Part shown: positions 35,595-43,629 of the stretch, one piece after another
How positions within the stretch are numbered: the stretch's first letter is position 1
Layout: each line of letters starts with the position of its first letter
Program-made: the position numbers and the translations under genes
NCBI RefSeq assembly: GCF_000236685.1
Contig: NC_016633.1
Coordinates: forward strand, 2,604,001-2,668,000
Direction: 5' to 3'
DNA length: 64,000 nucleotides
From: Sphaerochaeta pleomorpha str. Grapes
GTDB lineage: Bacteria; Spirochaetota; Spirochaetia; Sphaerochaetales; Sphaerochaetaceae
Notes under the pieces: generated by a model
Seen by the model: the letters and a program-made list of their open reading frames with translations, nothing else
The model's database searches: none
What the model was told of the DNA's origin: nothing

Positions 35595-35848
35595 ATGAAT
35601 GTATGTTTAACGACGAAGAAGTTGCAAAAGCAATGCTCTGAAGAGCGAGAGATGATTAAGGCTTTCGGCCAGAAAATGAGTGCTAAAATACAGCGACGTC
35701 TCATGGAATTGCGTGCAGCTGATTCCCTTGCTGATGTTTCTCATGTACCCCTGTTCGTTGTCATGAATTGGAAAATCGGAGGGGCGTTTTTTCGGTTGAT
35801 TTAGAATACCCCAACCGTCTGCTCTTCATTAGTGCAAATGAACCTATC
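35595..35848 (+). pseudogene. HigB-type toxin gene, frameshifted and truncated
   Basis: The ATG frame reads TTKKLQKQCSEEREMIKAFG, KMSAKIQRRLMELRAADSLA and DVSHVP, a typical HigB/RelE-family mRNA-interferase N-terminus, then shifts. At 35748-35751 a CCCC run has one C fewer than the frame needs: with five C the sequence would continue VPPVRCHELENRRGVFSVDL, the expected toxin core. The toxin sequence carries on in the other frame to ANEPI (35848), where the usual last 20-30 residues are missing and the antitoxin sequence begins at once. The toxin is therefore doubly broken. Confidence 0.8.
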
Positions 35849-36913
35849 TATGAATATTCTCCTGACTACGCAGTTGCCCCAGGCGAGACCTTAGGTGAGG
35901 TGATAGAAAGCCTTTCTATGACGCAAAAGGAACTTGCCAAGAGAACTGGTCTGACAGAGCAAACGATAATTCGTATCCTCAAAGGTATTCAGCCGATAAC
36001 TTTTGAAACTGCGAACAAGCTGGAGATGGTAACGGGTGTCCCTGCCCGGATGTGGAATAATCTGGAGATGCAGTATAGGGAGCAATTGAGTAAAATCAAG
36101 CAAATCAAGGAGCTTGAACAGGGGATTGATTGGTTGCATGGAATTCCGACCAATGAACTGATATCACGGGGAAAAATACCAAGTGAAAACAGCAAAGCAA
36201 GCTTGGTTCAAGAAACCCTTAAATTCTATGGAGTTTCGAGTGTAGAGGCTTGGAATGACATTTGGTGTGACCCGAAAGTAGCAGCCCGACGCTCTGATTG
36301 TTTTGAGACCCAAAGTGGTCCGGCCTCTGCATGGATTCGCCTGGGAGAGTTGCAATCCCAGCAAATTGAGTGTTTGCCGTTCAGCGAAGAACATTTTAAA
36401 AAGGCATTACAGGTAATCCGCACTTTGACAGCAAAGGATCCTGAGGTCTTTATCGGTGAGATGCGCAAAATATGTGCTGAATCTGGGGTTGCCCTGGCAT
36501 TGGTCCGTGAGCTCAAGAAGGTTCCCTGGAATGGAGCTTCCAAGTGGCTTTCTTTGAATAAGGCAATGATTTTGCTGAACTTGAGAGGGAAAGGCGAGGA
36601 TATATTCTGGTTCTCGTTTTTCCATGAGGCCTATCATATACTCCATGGAGAGAAAAAAAGGCTGTATATAGCCGAGAAGAATGGTATTGATGAGGAAGAG
36701 CAGAAAGCCGACCGTTTTGCTGCGGATATCTTGATTCCTGAGAAATACAATACCCAGATTGTTGGTTTTACTACAAAGAAAGAAATACTTGCTTTGGCAA
36801 AGAGTCTTGATATCAGCCCCGGTATCGTAGCAGGTAGATATCGGCATTTGACAGGAAAGTGGACGTTTTTTAAAGATGTAACGAGAACCTTTGACTGGGC
36901 TGAAGATAAATAA
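35768..36913 (+). CDS. HigA-like antitoxin fused to an ImmA/IrrE (M78) metallopeptidase, with a toxin remnant at its N-terminus
   Basis: A 381-residue frame. Residues 1-27 are the tail of the HigB sequence; residues 28-100 are a HigA/XRE domain (YEYSPDYAVAPGETLGEVIE, SMTQKELAKRTGLTEQTIIR); the rest ends in an M78 zinc peptidase with HEAYH at 286-290 and the third-ligand Glu in DEEEQKADRFAADIL (about 310). Such XRE-ImmA proteins act as antitoxins or as regulators relieved by proteolysis. The TTG at 35768 is only the first possible start; no good ribosome site exists and no ATG precedes the HTH except by reading through the toxin, so how or whether it is translated is uncertain. A deletion that removed the toxin end and the antitoxin start explains the fusion. 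Confidence 0.8.
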   Translation: MENRRGVFSVDLEYPNRLLFISANEPIYEYSPDYAVAPGETLGEVIESLSMTQKELAKRTGLTEQTIIRILKGIQPITFETANKLEMVTGVPARMWNNLEMQYREQLSKIKQIKELEQGIDWLHGIPTNELISRGKIPSENSKASLVQETLKFYGVSSVEAWNDIWCDPKVAARRSDCFETQSGPASAWIRLGELQSQQIECLPFSEEHFKKALQVIRTLTAKDPEVFIGEMRKICAESGVALALVRELKKVPWNGASKWLSLNKAMILLNLRGKGEDIFWFSFFHEAYHILHGEKKRLYIAEKNGIDEEEQKADRFAADILIPEKYNTQIVGFTTKKEILALAKSLDISPGIVAGRYRHLTGKWTFFKDVTRTFDWAEDK

Positions 36914-36980
36914 AGCTCTAAATGACCCCTTTAACGGTTCTCTTGGAATATAGGGAAGTCCTTCCTGGAATCGATGATAC

Positions 36981-37808
36981 TCACCTATGAACTATATTAC
37001 TGAAACGCATAGAAAACCTTGTTATCTCCTGGCTTTTGAGAACTGAAGGGCTGATATTAAGAGCATTCACTGTATTGCTGTGCGGTTCAATGCAGATGAA
37101 ACCATCTCCATTGAAAAGAACCCAGTCAGAGAAATTGTCAGAGACAGAAAAAAGGAAGTCATCAATCCTGCACTCAGTACCGTTGCTTTCATATGCCCCT
37201 GAAATGATTAAGGATTTAGGATTGCAACCATAGGCAAAGGACTTCTCTGTTTCCGTAAGCGCCATCATTCTTCCAGTTGGCAGGTACCTGTCATTCCTTT
37301 CATAGGAACGGCCTAACTGCACCGAGAAGAAGTCTGGATTGTCAAAGGTCGTATGGAAGGCCAAGGCGAACGGCATGGGATGGTCCGAAGTGTTCTTGAG
37401 CAGGATTGTATCAGTCAATCCGTTTTCATCCAGTGAAAACAACCGCTCAATCCTGAAGTCGAAAGGGTAAGGGCCCCCCTCGTTTTCGAAGGCAAGTCTT
37501 GCAGACCTGTCCGTAACCTCAACAACTGAGAAGGGAACATCATAGAGAACCCCATGAAGATTCACATTGAATCGTTTTTCATTCACAGGAAGATGGTATT
37601 CTCTCCCTTCAAAGGCGAAGACACCATCCTCTGTCCTGTTCGGAGGAAAGAGAATAGGGCTTCCATTGATGAAAGGACTATTTTCAAGGGCATGCCTGTT
37701 CTCCGGTTCCAAAAGTATTCTGTGACCATCATACCTCAAGGATACCAGGTCTGCCCCGAAGGTCTCATCTATTTTTGCACTCCACTTTGAACATTTCAAC
37801 TCCAACAT
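36981..37808 (-). CDS. Aldose 1-epimerase (mutarotase) family protein
   Basis: A 275-residue galactose-mutarotase-fold protein that interconverts alpha and beta anomers of a free sugar or sugar phosphate. Conserved parts are GSPILFPPNRTEDGVF, NVNLHGVLYDVPF (first catalytic His) and ALAFHTTFDN (second His), with ICIEPHSNTVNAL near the end. Start is the ATG (complement of 37806-37808), with AGAGG eight bases before it; it overlaps the end of the ROK kinase gene by 13 bases, so the two are co-transcribed. It lies in the sugar-use locus and would help present the right anomer to the kinase. Confidence 0.88.
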   Translation of the reverse strand: MLELKCSKWSAKIDETFGADLVSLRYDGHRILLEPENRHALENSPFINGSPILFPPNRTEDGVFAFEGREYHLPVNEKRFNVNLHGVLYDVPFSVVEVTDRSARLAFENEGGPYPFDFRIERLFSLDENGLTDTILLKNTSDHPMPFALAFHTTFDNPDFFSVQLGRSYERNDRYLPTGRMMALTETEKSFAYGCNPKSLIISGAYESNGTECRIDDFLFSVSDNFSDWVLFNGDGFICIEPHSNTVNALNISPSVLKSQEITRFSMRFSNIVHR

Positions 37809-38692
37809 GCAAGGGCCTCTTTCTCTGTTGTTACCCTTGTGCATGCATCCTTGCCTAATGCAAGGTATCTCCCAACTCCCCGGATTGCAGCATCACTTAT
37901 ATTTGCAGCCCTTGATACTGGGATCTCCAGCCCAATGTAGGGAGCCATCAGGTCAAATGCCTTGGATATCTGACCACCCATTACAAGGAAGTCGTAGGCC
38001 TTTTTCGGTATGTAGCTGCTTATTACCTCTCCGATGGATTCTCCCACATCCCTGAATACGGCAAGGGCATTCTTGTCCCCTCCGGTCGCCAGAGCTGCTA
38101 TTTCCCTTACATCGGGCATTGAAAAATCCCCTGAAAGCTTTGCATAGCGTTCACGTATAGCCTTTCTTGAAATAGTATCCTCAACTATCCCGTCTCTGAA
38201 TTTCTTGTTCCAAAGGCTGAAGCAGGGTCTCTGCTCCTGATTGATGAGAATCCTCCCGCCGTGTGACATGGTAAAACCGAAACCAGTGCCGAGCATTATT
38301 CCACAGGGTCTGTCAAATCCCCTAGCTGCACCTTCTGCTATCTCTCCGAGAAGAAACGCGGTGGAATCATGGAGATATTTGACCTCAAGGCCTTCTGCGC
38401 TGAAGACAGGACTAAGGCTCATTCCCCTGACCGAGGTGAATTTCTGGGTCATATTGAAGATTCCGTTCTCGTAGTCGAACGGACCGGGAATACAGATTCC
38501 CACTTCCGTAAATGATGCCAGTGAACGGTTCCTTTCAAGTATTGACTTGAAAGAATCGAGGATCTCCTCTGGTTTGCCGTTACTATTTGTCGGGCTTTCC
38601 CCCAAGGTGCTCTCAATTATCATCCCTTCTGTATCAACAAGTGCGGATTTGATGAAAGTTCCTCCGACATCAAGGGCTAGTTTGTATTGCAT
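37796..38692 (-). CDS. ROK-family sugar kinase without the zinc cluster
   Basis: A 298-residue ROK-fold kinase: ATP-binding ALDVGGTFIKSALVD at residues 6-20, CIPGPFDYENG, catalytic Asp in YLHDSTAFLLGE and LGTGFGFTMSHGG. The CxCGxxGCxE zinc motif found in most ROK kinases should follow, but here the sequence runs ILINQEQRPCFSLWNKKFRD with a single Cys, so zinc binding is lost or replaced. No DNA-binding domain, so it is an enzyme. GGAGGG precedes the ATG. It is divergent from the RpiR regulator gene and followed by the mutarotase gene. The sugar is unknown. Confidence 0.88.
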   Translation of the reverse strand: MQYKLALDVGGTFIKSALVDTEGMIIESTLGESPTNSNGKPEEILDSFKSILERNRSLASFTEVGICIPGPFDYENGIFNMTQKFTSVRGMSLSPVFSAEGLEVKYLHDSTAFLLGEIAEGAARGFDRPCGIMLGTGFGFTMSHGGRILINQEQRPCFSLWNKKFRDGIVEDTISRKAIRERYAKLSGDFSMPDVREIAALATGGDKNALAVFRDVGESIGEVISSYIPKKAYDFLVMGGQISKAFDLMAPYIGLEIPVSRAANISDAAIRGVGRYLALGKDACTRVTTEKEALACWS

Positions 38693-38731
38693 CGTTTTCC
38701 CTCCAAGGGTAAAACTATTTTCTTAAGGGGT

Positions 38732-38760
38732 ATTATACAATAAAACTAGTATTGTACAAT
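38732..38760. promoter_or_regulatory. Operator-like dyad between ROK kinase and RpiR genes
   Basis: ATTATACAATA (38732-38742) and TATTGTACAAT (38750-38760) are inverted arms with one mismatch, separated by AAACTAG. The site lies in the divergent promoter region, so one bound regulator could control both directions. The RpiR protein encoded to the right is the first candidate. Confidence 0.5.
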
Positions 38761-38813
38761 CATAATGATGCATGGTATCTTTTGGTTATTGCCAATATCG
38801 ATTGGGGGTGCCC

Positions 38814-39662
38814 ATGGGTCTTGTATCACGTCTTGAAAATGTTTTTCCATCTCTGTCTCCGATTGAAAAGCGGATCACTAGTTATTTTATGAGCCATGAA
38901 GCAGAACTCGTAGGAAAGCCAATCCTGGATATTGCTCAGGCCTGTGATACCAGTAAAAGTGCGGTCGTGAGGCTGTGCAAACGCATCGGATACAATGGTT
39001 ACAAAGAACTGCAGACTGACCTGAGTGCAGAGAGGGCTTTAAGACAGAGGGACAAAGTCTACGAAAGAAGTGACATTTATCCTCAGAGCAGTACAGCCAG
39101 TATCTGTACCCTTATCACCCATAACAGCATCAGGGTTCTTGAAAGCACGCTTCAAAATCTAGATTTATCCAGTATGGACAAAGCTGTGGATGCCCTATGT
39201 TCTGCTAGGAGAGTTGACCTTTATGGTGTTGGTAACAGTGGAATAGTCGCTGAGGATGCAAATATTAAGCTTAGAAGACTGGATTTTTTTACCACCTGTT
39301 GTACCGATATCCATATGGCGTTGGTCTCTTCATCGACTCTTAATGCGGATGATGTAGCGGTATTCTTTTCCCACTCTGGCACTACAAGTGATATTCTGCA
39401 TATCCTTGAAGTCGTCAAAGCACAGGGAGCCCTCACGGTTGCGGTGACCTGCAGAGGAGGAAATACTCTTAGCAAGAATGCAGACATTGTTCTTGAGACA
39501 GCCAGTTCCGAGAATCTCTCACGTTCAGGTGCCATGGCGAGCAGGATTGCTATGCTTGAGATTGTGGATATGCTCTTCTCCATTATTGCAAGCCGGAACT
39601 ACAAGGATGTGAAGGATATTCTGGACCATACAGCAGACCTGTTCCAGAAAGAGCATGTATAG
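38814..39662 (+). CDS. RpiR/MurR-family transcriptional regulator (HTH-6 plus SIS)
   Basis: I start at the ATG at 38814, 282 residues, because GGGGGTG lies just before it and the protein then begins like other family members (MGLVSRLENVFPSLSPIEKR); an ATG 14 codons upstream lies close to the operator. The N-terminal HTH-6 domain has IAQACDTSKSAVVRLCKRIG, and the C-terminal SIS domain (about residues 110-245: RVDLYGVGNSGIVAEDANIK, FFSHSGTTSDILHILEV) binds a phosphorylated sugar. It probably regulates the flanking sugar-use genes. The two dyads at 38732 and 39679 flank the gene. Confidence 0.92.
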   Translation: MGLVSRLENVFPSLSPIEKRITSYFMSHEAELVGKPILDIAQACDTSKSAVVRLCKRIGYNGYKELQTDLSAERALRQRDKVYERSDIYPQSSTASICTLITHNSIRVLESTLQNLDLSSMDKAVDALCSARRVDLYGVGNSGIVAEDANIKLRRLDFFTTCCTDIHMALVSSSTLNADDVAVFFSHSGTTSDILHILEVVKAQGALTVAVTCRGGNTLSKNADIVLETASSENLSRSGAMASRIAMLEIVDMLFSIIASRNYKDVKDILDHTADLFQKEHV

Positions 39663-39678
39663 GGCTTTTTGATTTCAA

Positions 39679-39746
39679 ACTAGTTTTAAATTTTTTTTAA
39701 AAATTTAAAATTAGTATTTGACTTATGTGAACCATCAACCTAAACT
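39679..39746 (+). promoter_or_regulatory. Long AT-rich dyad and promoter of the sugar-use operon
   Basis: ACTAGTTTTAAATTT (39679-39693) and AAATTTAAAATTAGT (39701-39715) form 15-bp arms with one mismatch and a 7-base spacer. Immediately to the right TTGACT (39718-39723) and TAAACT (39741-39746) are 17 bp apart, a good sigma-70-type promoter. The dyad could be an operator or a hairpin ending the RpiR transcript; it lacks GC pairs, which favours an operator. Confidence 0.6.
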
Positions 39747-39793
39747 GAACACAGGATTTTGCAATCCAATTCATTTAGGAAGGTATCTAGAAA

Positions 39794-41584
39794 ATGAGTT
39801 TCATGTTTCACCCGTATCCGTATGCTGATCCAAATGCTGTGAACCCCATTGATGCGGATTCTGGGATCAAGGATTCCCTTGTTATCGGTTCGCTCAATTG
39901 TGGGAAGAGCCTTAAGAAATTACTTGCAGGCAAGAAGCATATCGTTGCAATAGATGGATATTCTGGCGTTCAATTTGATGTGATAAAAAGGACTTTCGAA
40001 CAGTTCCTTGATGCTGTCTGGATAGATGTTTCTTGCGTGTATAGGGACGACTATCATGACCTTATCGCCCCTAGTCTGCCTATTGACAGGGAAATGGACC
40101 CAGCCCTCCTCTATGGAGTACGTTTCACTGATGGGTATGAGGCACTTCAGGACAATGTGAAGTGCGATGCCCTTAGGGATTTGTGCAGAAAAGAATCCAA
40201 GACAGTAATAGTCTATGGAAGAGGCTGCCTTTCCTCCTTATTAAGAGGTGTCTTTGATGTAAAGATTTGGGTAGACACCACTCCGCGTCAGACTGCATTG
40301 AATTTTAAGTATGGAAAAGTCCTCAACGTCAACAGTACCTCAGCTAAGCCTTTTGGCGAAACAATGAGAAGGAACTATTATGTTGACTTCGAGAATGCAT
40401 TGGCCTTGCGCTGGGACCTCATACGGAGGGATGCCATTGACTTCTATATCAGTGCAGACAATCCCGACAATATGCAGATGATTCCCTATTCTGAATTGAA
40501 AAAAGTGTTTCACCTTGCAGGGCAGAAACCCCTTCACTGTCGTCCTGTCTATCTTGAGGGGGTCTGGGGTGGTTTCTATTTTAAGAACCTGAGAAACCTT
40601 CCAAAGGAAATGAAGAACTGCGCCTGGGTGTTTGATATGATTCCGATGGAGGTATCCCTTGCACTTATCATAGAGGGAAGGGAGCTTGAGGTTCCGTTTT
40701 TTACATATGTCCAACAACAGGGAGAAAATCTTCTTGGAGCTGAGGCCTTTGCACGCTTCGGAGGGTACTTCCCGGTCAGATTCAACTATGATGACACCTA
40801 TCATTCCAATGGCAATATGTCCATCCAGTGTCATCCAGATGCCGAGTATGTGGTAAACAACCATGGTGAGCTTGGACGCCAAGATGAAAGCTACTACGTG
40901 TGTGTAACAGGGCAACAAGCCTGTACCTACCTTGGTTTCAGGGATGAGGATAGCTGTAGTGCGTTCTTCAAAGCTGCACGGCAGGCTGAGAAGACACACG
41001 AGCTCATCGATTACCAGAAGTATGTAAACCCTGTACAATCCGTTCCAGGCTGTCAGGTGATGATTCCCGCTGGGACTATCCATGCCTCTGGAAGAAACCA
41101 GGTCGTACTGGAGATAGGGTCGCTTACGGTTGGCTCGTATACGTATAAGCTTTATGACTATCAGCGAATCGATCCTCAGAGTGGACTACCCAGACCCATC
41201 CACCTCAATGCAGGGGAGAAGGTCATACATGGGGAAAGGACTGCAGACTGGGTCAAAAAGAACATTGTTGACCATGGTTATGTCGTGAGACAGGGCGATA
41301 CCTGGATGGAAAAGGTAGTTGGCGAACACGACCTTCTCTATTTCTCCCTGAGAAATCTTATATTCGAAGACGAAATCGAGGATGATACCAAAGGCACATT
41401 CCATGTCCTTGCCCTTGTGGATGGGGATAGGGTACGTGTCCAGTCACTGGCAGACCCTTCGAAGTACTTTGTTGCCAATAACTTGGATATCCTTGTGGTC
41501 CCCGCTTCGTTCGGAAAATACAGGATCATAAATGAGGGGATTGGAGTTGTCACCGTGCACAAGACAATACTCAAAGAAAACTGA
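39794..41584 (+). CDS. Class I mannose-6-phosphate isomerase-like protein with N-terminal kinase-like domain
   Basis: A 596-residue two-part protein. The C-terminal half is a type I phosphomannose-isomerase cupin: MSIQCHPDAEYV (metal His at 347), then IPAGTIHASGRNQVVLEIG, both standard zinc-site motifs. The N-terminal part (about 25-210) resembles uridine kinases/phosphoribulokinases (HIVAIDGYSGVQFDVIKRTF, VSCVYRDDYHDL), but where a P-loop GxxxxGK[ST] should be it reads DGYSGVQFD without Lys, so it probably does not bind ATP in the usual way. Together they suggest an isomerase for a phosphorylated sugar with a regulatory or substrate-holding N-domain. AGGAAGG precedes the ATG; the next gene starts two bases after the stop. 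Confidence 0.85.
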   Translation: MSFMFHPYPYADPNAVNPIDADSGIKDSLVIGSLNCGKSLKKLLAGKKHIVAIDGYSGVQFDVIKRTFEQFLDAVWIDVSCVYRDDYHDLIAPSLPIDREMDPALLYGVRFTDGYEALQDNVKCDALRDLCRKESKTVIVYGRGCLSSLLRGVFDVKIWVDTTPRQTALNFKYGKVLNVNSTSAKPFGETMRRNYYVDFENALALRWDLIRRDAIDFYISADNPDNMQMIPYSELKKVFHLAGQKPLHCRPVYLEGVWGGFYFKNLRNLPKEMKNCAWVFDMIPMEVSLALIIEGRELEVPFFTYVQQQGENLLGAEAFARFGGYFPVRFNYDDTYHSNGNMSIQCHPDAEYVVNNHGELGRQDESYYVCVTGQQACTYLGFRDEDSCSAFFKAARQAEKTHELIDYQKYVNPVQSVPGCQVMIPAGTIHASGRNQVVLEIGSLTVGSYTYKLYDYQRIDPQSGLPRPIHLNAGEKVIHGERTADWVKKNIVDHGYVVRQGDTWMEKVVGEHDLLYFSLRNLIFEDEIEDDTKGTFHVLALVDGDRVRVQSLADPSKYFVANNLDILVVPASFGKYRIINEGIGVVTVHKTILKEN

Positions 41585-41586
41585 AG

Positions 41587-43620
41587 ATGTATACGCTTGA
41601 AGGAAGAAATATCCTCTATAGGATAAACGAAAAAGGCAACGTGACCTCCTTCCTCTACAAGAAGACAGGAAATGATTACGTGAAATCGGAAGGCCGGTTA
41701 TGGAAGATGATTCTTGCAGGCAAGGGCAGGGAAGTTGAGATCCCCGTATCCTCTATCGATCAGGAATTTACTGCGTCCTGCAATGATAAGAATCTGACAC
41801 TTGTATACGGTTCGATTAAGGTTAGGGGAATTCCTCGTCCAATTTCCGTAATCATTCACATTCAATTGGAGAACGACAGTCTAAAAGTCTGGAGTTCGAT
41901 TGAAAATAATGATGAAGAGCTTTCCGTCATGGAAATCTTTATCAGTGCTGCAAGCGGTGTGCGTAGCATCGCAGGCAACTCAGCTGATGATGCTCTTGCT
42001 TGGCCGTATCTTATGGGAATGAAAATCAAAAACCCTGCTTTCAGTGATCTTTCCGTGTACAGCGGGTTCAGGAAATATGAACGTCATGATCAGTTCCATA
42101 CTGACCTTGACAGTACCTATCCATCCCGGTTAAGCATGAAGTGGTTTGACCTGTATTGTCCGACTGAGGGGCTCTATATAGCCTCGCATGGACTTACCGC
42201 AAATACTATATGCATGCACGTTGAGAGGGATGTAAAGGCTAATCTTCTTTCTCTGGGGGTCTGCAGATATCCGTTCCTTGGTTATGGGGAACGTCAGGAA
42301 AGTGAAGTAACAGTCTACCAGCCTCATGAAGGTGACTGGCATGCAGGGGCAAGGATGTACAGAAAATTCATGACATCCACTGGCCAGTGGAAGAAGGATG
42401 AAAGTCCTTCCTGGGCCAGGGATTTCACTGGGTGGCTCAGGATTATCTTCCAGCCCCAGCATTGTGAGCCGAACTTTACTTTCCATGATATTCCACGCCT
42501 TTACGACCAGGCTGAAAGCTGTGGGATCAAGACCCTGTTCATAATGGGATGGGAACAGGAGGGGTTTGCCAGACAATGGCCTGATTATGTCGTGAGCAGT
42601 GACCTTGGGGGTGAGGATTATTTAAGAAAGGGCATTGAGTACATCCATTCCAAGGGCGGAAAGGTCATCATGTTTTTAAGCTATTCGCTCATTGACCACA
42701 AGAGTGATTTTTATATCAACGGTCCGGGAAAGACCTGTACCATAAAGAATGCTTGGGGAGAGGAGATTCCCTTTGCCGAGACCTATTGCGGGGAGGGAAC
42801 CTATCGTAAGATTACGAACCCTCCTATGCCCATGTACCTTGCCTGTCCTGGAAGCGATGAATGGCAAAGGAAAATGCTTGCCAGTGCCGATGCATGTCTC
42901 AAATTCGGATGTGACGGAGTCCTTTATGACCTTGGAGGACTTCCTGCCTATTTCTGTTTTGACAAACATCACGATCATAGAATTCCCAGTGAAGCCTATG
43001 AGTCCAAGGCAGATAGGTATAGGGAACTGCATGCCCATATCCATGACAGTGGACCAGACAGGATAATTCTGATGGAACATTGCGTTGATATCTTCAATCA
43101 GCATATGGATGTTGTGCACGGGACGAACCACCTGAAGTCAGAAAATGAGTTCATTGAACTCTACAGGTACACATTCCCGGAAGTCGTTATGACCAACAGA
43201 GAAAGCGGAGAGGACGATTCGGATTACAGGAATAACTGTAACAAGACGTTCCTGTATGGACTCAGGTTCGATATGACAATCTTCCGTTGTTGTGGGACTT
43301 TTGATGATATCCCCCTTTACCGTGCCTACCTGAAGCAACTGAATGAAATAAGGCTTGCCCATAGGGATACTCTGCTCGATGGTTGCTTTGTAGACGAATT
43401 TGGCTTTGAGATTAATGATGTAATGGCAGATGGTGCACCTGTATCCTATGATGAAGGGAAACTGAAGGCCAAGTCCTATATGTCGACCTCTGGAAAGCTC
43501 ACTGTTGTCCTCTGGAACAGGACAGACCTTGCCATGGATATTTCCTTGACATTCATTGGAAGTGGATGCAGAGCATCTGTTCATATTTCTGCACAGAGTA
43601 TAGCAGTCTGTGAGAATTAG
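41587..43620 (+). CDS. DUF6259-type putative glycoside hydrolase
   Basis: A 677-residue cytoplasmic protein, no signal peptide. The N-terminal 250 residues are beta-rich. A central barrel-like region follows (WARDFTGWLRIIFQPQHCEP, GIKTLFIMGWEQEGFARQWP, HSKGGKVIMFLSYSLIDHKS), with candidate acid residues in FGCDGVLYDLGG and IILMEHCVD, and a beta-rich C-terminus ends the protein. This is the layout of DUF6259 proteins, distantly like GH36/GH31 alpha-glycosidases. It should hydrolyse an imported oligosaccharide inside the cell, but no linkage can be named. It starts two bases after the isomerase stop. Confidence 0.75.
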   Translation: MYTLEGRNILYRINEKGNVTSFLYKKTGNDYVKSEGRLWKMILAGKGREVEIPVSSIDQEFTASCNDKNLTLVYGSIKVRGIPRPISVIIHIQLENDSLKVWSSIENNDEELSVMEIFISAASGVRSIAGNSADDALAWPYLMGMKIKNPAFSDLSVYSGFRKYERHDQFHTDLDSTYPSRLSMKWFDLYCPTEGLYIASHGLTANTICMHVERDVKANLLSLGVCRYPFLGYGERQESEVTVYQPHEGDWHAGARMYRKFMTSTGQWKKDESPSWARDFTGWLRIIFQPQHCEPNFTFHDIPRLYDQAESCGIKTLFIMGWEQEGFARQWPDYVVSSDLGGEDYLRKGIEYIHSKGGKVIMFLSYSLIDHKSDFYINGPGKTCTIKNAWGEEIPFAETYCGEGTYRKITNPPMPMYLACPGSDEWQRKMLASADACLKFGCDGVLYDLGGLPAYFCFDKHHDHRIPSEAYESKADRYRELHAHIHDSGPDRIILMEHCVDIFNQHMDVVHGTNHLKSENEFIELYRYTFPEVVMTNRESGEDDSDYRNNCNKTFLYGLRFDMTIFRCCGTFDDIPLYRAYLKQLNEIRLAHRDTLLDGCFVDEFGFEINDVMADGAPVSYDEGKLKAKSYMSTSGKLTVVLWNRTDLAMDISLTFIGSGCRASVHISAQSIAVCEN

Positions 43621-43629
43621 GGAGTTTAT

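Noticed and set aside
40340-41083. A 247-residue open frame on the minus strand
   Set aside because: It lies entirely within the isomerase-like gene, has no ribosome site and shows no protein-family features.
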